Assembly (NCBI RefSeq): GCF_001581925.1
Contig: NZ_LQZA01000002.1
Coordinates: 124,001-188,000, forward strand
Length of the DNA stretch: 64,000 bases
From: Ferrovum sp. PN-J185
Lineage (GTDB): Bacteria > Pseudomonadota > Gammaproteobacteria > Burkholderiales > Ferrovaceae
Reading direction: 5' to 3'
This document shows, one piece after another, positions 60,592 through 64,000 of the stretch; within the stretch, counting starts at the first letter, position 1; each line of letters begins with the position of its first letter. Under the pieces are notes generated by a model. The model ran no database searches and was not told the DNA's origin. It saw only the letters and a program-made list of their open reading frames with translations. The translations under genes and the position numbers were made by a program.

Positions 60592-62136
60592 TTATGGTTT
60601 TTTCGCTAGAGAATCTAAGGGTTTTTTATCCCACCAACCACCACCAAGGGCTACATACAGTGCTGCAGCATCACCGAGTTGATTGGTACGCATTTGAATA
60701 TAGTTAATTTTGGCTTGTTGATAAGCGATATCGGCATTTAATAAGATCAGTTGATTGACGAACCCTAGTTTTTCTTGAGAGGTTGTCATCGATAATAACT
60801 GTTGATTAGTATTAAGTAGTGTTTCAGCGTTTTTCAGTGCATCCGCATCCGACTGAATGGCGTGCATGGTGTCTGCTACGTTTTGAAAAGCATTTAATAC
60901 AGTAAGTTTATATTGTGCTACAGACTGAGCTAAGGCTTCTTTGGCAGCCTGTTCACGGGCGCTTAATGTTCCACCCGAAAAAATAGGGACTGATAAATCG
61001 CCGATCAAACTAAAAAATCCCGCCCCATTGTGATAGAGCTGATTAAAGGCGTCAGCTGCACCACCAATTGCGCCTGTCACATTAAACTGGGGGAAACGAT
61101 TGGCAAGTTGAACGCCAACTTGAGCGTTAGCATAATGAATTTGTTCTTCTGCTGCCAGAATATCTGGTCGTTGTCTAACAAGGTTAGAAGGTAAGGATAC
61201 GGGTAGAGAATGTGGTAGATGAAATTCATCTAACACAAAGTTCATCTTTATTTGTTCACTTGGAAAATGTCCTGACAGCACATGAATTAAATCATTGGTT
61301 TGTTCAAGTTGCTGTTTGAATGGCACGATTTGTTGTTGTGCTTGAGTTAACAAAGTGAATTGACTATTCACATCCATTGCACTTGCGTACCCTAACTCAA
61401 ATTGCCGTTGAGTAAGATTAACGATTGTTTGATAGTCTTTAATAATACGTTGATTAGCTTCAATGATGGCTTTTAAAGAAGCTTGTTGGATGGCGGCAGC
61501 TACAGCATTAGCAGTCAGCGTTATGTATGTGGCCTCAAGTTGATAGGCAGTGGTTTTTTCTTGAGCTTCTAATGACTCAACCGCTCTCCTATTGGCACCA
61601 AAAAAATCAGGGGTGTAGTTTAATGTTACTTCAGCAGTATGAAAATTAAAGTAAGCTGGACCGTTAAATATTGGGCCACTTGGATTTTGGTATGTGGAGA
61701 TAACATTACCATTGCCTTGTATACCCGGTGAATTTCCGCCTAAGTTTCCTGCCAGTTTATTTCTTGAAATCGCGTAATCGGCACCAATACTAGGAAAAAA
61801 GAATCCTTGCTGAGCAATGACATTTTGTTTGGCCTGTCTGAGGCTTGTTTCAGCCACAGTCATTGACGGATTGTTATTGATCACCATTTCCACGTAAGTG
61901 GATAATGATGGCGATCCTAGTACGCTCCACCAGTCAGCGGGTATGGATGTTTGTGTACTAAAGTTAATACTACCTAACGGGGTAAGTTGTTGTTTATTAT
62001 GGTTTTCTACGTAGCCTGCTTGCTTGGATAATTGTGGTTGTTGAAAATCAGGACCGAGTGCGCAACCTGATAAACACACAGTTAAATACAGTGCTCCTTG
62101 AAACGATATTTTTTTAATTGTATTTTTTTTGCGCAT
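60592..62136 (-). CDS. Outer-membrane efflux lipoprotein (NodT/TolC family)
   Basis: This 514-residue outer-membrane factor forms the exit duct of the RND system. A signal peptide ends in the lipobox LSGC, with lipidated C25 followed by ALGPDF, the opening of NodT-type lipoproteins. Two OEP repeats follow, with long coiled-coil helices (for example about 285-300 and 400-480). It is the first gene of the operon. Substrate specificity is set by the pump. Confidence 0.92.
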   Translation of the reverse strand: MRKKNTIKKISFQGALYLTVCLSGCALGPDFQQPQLSKQAGYVENHNKQQLTPLGSINFSTQTSIPADWWSVLGSPSLSTYVEMVINNNPSMTVAETSLRQAKQNVIAQQGFFFPSIGADYAISRNKLAGNLGGNSPGIQGNGNVISTYQNPSGPIFNGPAYFNFHTAEVTLNYTPDFFGANRRAVESLEAQEKTTAYQLEATYITLTANAVAAAIQQASLKAIIEANQRIIKDYQTIVNLTQRQFELGYASAMDVNSQFTLLTQAQQQIVPFKQQLEQTNDLIHVLSGHFPSEQIKMNFVLDEFHLPHSLPVSLPSNLVRQRPDILAAEEQIHYANAQVGVQLANRFPQFNVTGAIGGAADAFNQLYHNGAGFFSLIGDLSVPIFSGGTLSAREQAAKEALAQSVAQYKLTVLNAFQNVADTMHAIQSDADALKNAETLLNTNQQLLSMTTSQEKLGFVNQLILLNADIAYQQAKINYIQMRTNQLGDAAALYVALGGGWWDKKPLDSLAKKP

Positions 62137-62244
62137 GTATTCACTGAAGCACAGGATAAGGGTTAATTAACTAATAAATTTTAGCAGTTGAACATGAATT
62201 ATATATTTCATTGTTTGTTTAACCTATGAATTTTATGGGTTTTT

Positions 62245-62466
62245 TTATTTATTATTAATTTTCTGCTCTAACTCTTCTAAGCGTTCGCGAGTCTTTAAGA
62301 GAATAGCTTTCTGAATTTCAAATTCTTCACGAGTTACCCAGCCGCTGTTAGCAAAAAAATTAGTTAATATTTGGCGAAGATTCTGTTCGATGTCTTTGAC
62401 TGGTGTCTTCTCAACCAACGATAAGATTTTATGAATGGTTTCATCTATTGCAATTTTATTAAACAT
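62245..62466 (-). CDS. ubiK: UbiK/BMFP family ubiquinone biosynthesis accessory factor
   Basis: This 73-residue protein has an N-terminal helical part with EKTPVKDIEQNLRQILTN and a C-terminal coiled-coil (WVTREEFEIQKAILLKTRERLEELEQKIN). The invariant block of the BMFP (YqiC) family is present. UbiK binds UbiJ and supports aerobic ubiquinone synthesis in enterobacteria. That role is assumed here by family. It is divergent from the porin gene and stands apart from the efflux operon. Confidence 0.9.
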   Translation of the reverse strand: MFNKIAIDETIHKILSLVEKTPVKDIEQNLRQILTNFFANSGWVTREEFEIQKAILLKTRERLEELEQKINNK

Positions 62467-62510
62467 CTGAAAACTCCTTGAATTTGTTGCACAATTTTAA
62501 TATGAATTAG

Positions 62511-62541
62511 CTTAAATAAGGAGAATTTCAGTTTATTTAAG
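62511..62541. repeat. 9-bp inverted repeat in the ubiK-porin divergent region
   Basis: CTTAAATAA (62511-62519) and TTATTTAAG (62533-62541) are perfect inverted repeats with a 13-base spacer. It sits 45 bases upstream of the ubiK start and about 130 bases from the porin start. It could be an operator. No T run follows, so it is not a terminator. Confidence 0.5.
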
Positions 62542-62668
62542 ATTATTTTAAGCAAATTAGGAGCTAATGGGTCTGTTTGTGAAAAGCATATTTAAATAGG
62601 TTATACTTCGTAACAGTTGTAACAATAATTTAAAAAATAATTTTGCTGTACCCAAGGGGGAGAAAACC

Positions 62669-63865
62669 ATGTACTTAAGAGGCTTAGTGCTAGCGTCAGC
62701 TATGGGTTGTGGGTTATTAATATCAAATTATGTATTAGCAGAAGAAAGTAGTACTAATAATACATCAAATAATAATACTAATGGGCCTACATTTGCAGAT
62801 ATTCTCAAAAATTCAGAAATTGATGTAAAAGGTTACTTTGATGCTTCTTACATTGGTAGCAATAAAATACCAGATCCATCTATTCAAGTTTTTAACCAAG
62901 ACAAAAACACGTTTGCACTACATCAGCTTGGTTTGTTCATTTCAAAAATGCCTAAAGAAGGGTTTGGCGGATTACTAAATATAACAGCTGGACGTGATGC
63001 ACAAACTATTTCATCATATGGTGCCAGTAGCCAATCAGTTGATATTACGCAAGGTTTTATTCAATACGCAAAAAGTCGTTATACCGTCATTGGTGGTAAA
63101 TTTGGTACTCTGGCAGGCGCTGAAGTCATTGATAGCTCTGCTGATACAAACATTACCCGCTCTATTTTATTTGGTAAAATTCCCTTTACACATACAGGGA
63201 TACGTCTTACCACAGCCTTGTCAGATATGACCAACATTATTGTTGGTATTAATAATGGTTGGGATCAAGTCACTGACACCAACACACAAAAAACAGTGGA
63301 GCTTGGTTTTAGCTCAGCCTTTACACAAGATACCTCTTTAGCCATCAGTGCCTACTCTGGCGCTGAAAACAGTTTCCCTAATGCGGGTTATACCTATAAT
63401 ACTGCCATCCCAGGGGTTCAAAATGCCACTAATGTTATTCCTAGTGGTACAAGAAACTTAGTTGATATGGTGTTTAGCACTAATTTAACTCACTCTTTGA
63501 CATTTATTCTTAATGGCGACTACGTCTCCCAAGAAAATGTTCCAGGTGTAGCGGGTAACGCAACCTATTCAGGCGTTGCTGGATATTTAAACTATCAATT
63601 TAACGATATCTATCGTTTATCTTTCCGTGCTGAAGAATTGCGTGACAACAGTGGGTGGGCGACGGATCCTAACTCTGGAGCTTATATCGGAGCTCATGCA
63701 CCAGGAGCCAATAACGTTCGTGAAGCTACTCTAACTTTAGGCTACGCACCGGTTAAGAACACAGAAATAAGAGTTGAAGGTAGATATGACCATTCAGACT
63801 TGGCTGTTTACAGTAACAGTAACAATATGACTACTTTTGGCGTACAAGGAATATATAAATTCTAG
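62669..63865 (+). CDS. Outer-membrane beta-barrel porin (OmpL/BBP2-like)
   Basis: This 398-residue protein has a signal peptide (about 1-24, ending VLA-EE). An Asn/Thr/Ser-rich linker and a barrel of alternating polar and aromatic strands follow, ending in a terminal phenylalanine (GIYKF), as outer-membrane proteins do. The start EIDVKGYFDASY and the strand pattern resemble the BBP2/OmpL-like porin group. GGGGG/GGAG lies 7-12 bases before the ATG. A P-II gene follows 23 bases downstream, so the porin may belong to a nitrogen-uptake operon. What it transports is unknown. Confidence 0.85.
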   Translation: MYLRGLVLASAMGCGLLISNYVLAEESSTNNTSNNNTNGPTFADILKNSEIDVKGYFDASYIGSNKIPDPSIQVFNQDKNTFALHQLGLFISKMPKEGFGGLLNITAGRDAQTISSYGASSQSVDITQGFIQYAKSRYTVIGGKFGTLAGAEVIDSSADTNITRSILFGKIPFTHTGIRLTTALSDMTNIIVGINNGWDQVTDTNTQKTVELGFSSAFTQDTSLAISAYSGAENSFPNAGYTYNTAIPGVQNATNVIPSGTRNLVDMVFSTNLTHSLTFILNGDYVSQENVPGVAGNATYSGVAGYLNYQFNDIYRLSFRAEELRDNSGWATDPNSGAYIGAHAPGANNVREATLTLGYAPVKNTEIRVEGRYDHSDLAVYSNSNNMTTFGVQGIYKF

Positions 63866-63879
63866 CTCACACTCAATAG

Positions 63880-64000
<121 letters not shown>

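Noticed and set aside
62221-62246. AACCTAT/ATGGGTT hairpin followed by T residues, looking like a terminator
   Set aside because: The T run is on the plus strand, but both neighbouring genes are on the minus strand, so there is no transcript for it to end. The stem is also weak.
62570-62668. Sigma54 promoter upstream of the porin/P-II genes
   Set aside because: TTGCT is present near 62642, but the required GG is not found at the -24 spacing.

Overview
The window is an AT-rich bacterial chromosome segment spanning the replication origin region. Gene content and order point to a betaproteobacterium: smg/topA next to def-fmt-rsmB-DUF4390-ntrY-ntrX, a hemC-hemD-hemX-hemY run, a GshA of the proteobacterial non-GshA(E. 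coli) type, a UbiK/BMFP protein, and a porin followed by P-II. The low GC and the SufBCDSU(T) system would fit a lineage such as the Ferrovales, but that is a guess from memory and not shown by the sequence.

Positions 1-15000 hold the classic origin block. On the minus strand are the end of the atp operon (atpF start, atpE, atpB, atpI), parB-parA-rsmG-mnmG, and mnmE-yidC-yidD-rnpA-rpmH. On the plus strand are dnaA-dnaN-gyrB. A perfect 16-bp parS and a two-mismatch parS lie between mnmG and mnmE. DnaA boxes flank dnaA on both sides. The rpmH/dnaA divergent region has well-formed sigma70 promoters, and the dnaA one carries palindromes.

Positions 14800-31200 begin with a lone family-2 glycosyltransferase, then topA and smg (minus). 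A tightly coupled plus-strand operon follows: def, fmt, rsmB, a DUF4390 exported protein, ntrY and ntrX. This NtrX keeps its receiver and Fis-type HTH but has a degraded AAA+ domain. Without a break the operon continues into a surface-polysaccharide cassette (GT4-like transferase, GH130/GT108-like beta-propeller, O-antigen ligase-like membrane protein). Two minus-strand glycosyltransferases (GT2, GT9) then converge on it. The cassette is visibly more AT-rich than the rest, as expected for variable LPS genes. A tRNA-Arg(CCG) closes the region.

Positions 31400-50070 are housekeeping: membrane-anchored cytochrome c, apaH, plsC, a PfkB kinase, gcvH, prmA, aroQ-accB-accC, an SDR protein divergent from a ferredoxin-type reductase, hemCDXY, ppc, a D-Ala-D-Ala ligase, and gshA-gshB.

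Positions 50100-56200 are a complete suf operon (Rrf2 regulator, sufB, C, D, S, U, T). An IscR type-1-like operator overlaps its -10 element. Positions 56200-62140 encode a heavy-metal RND efflux system (pump, adaptor, outer-membrane lipoprotein). The window ends with ubiK, a beta-barrel porin and the 5' part of a P-II gene. No CRISPR array, prophage, insertion sequence or restriction/defence system was found.
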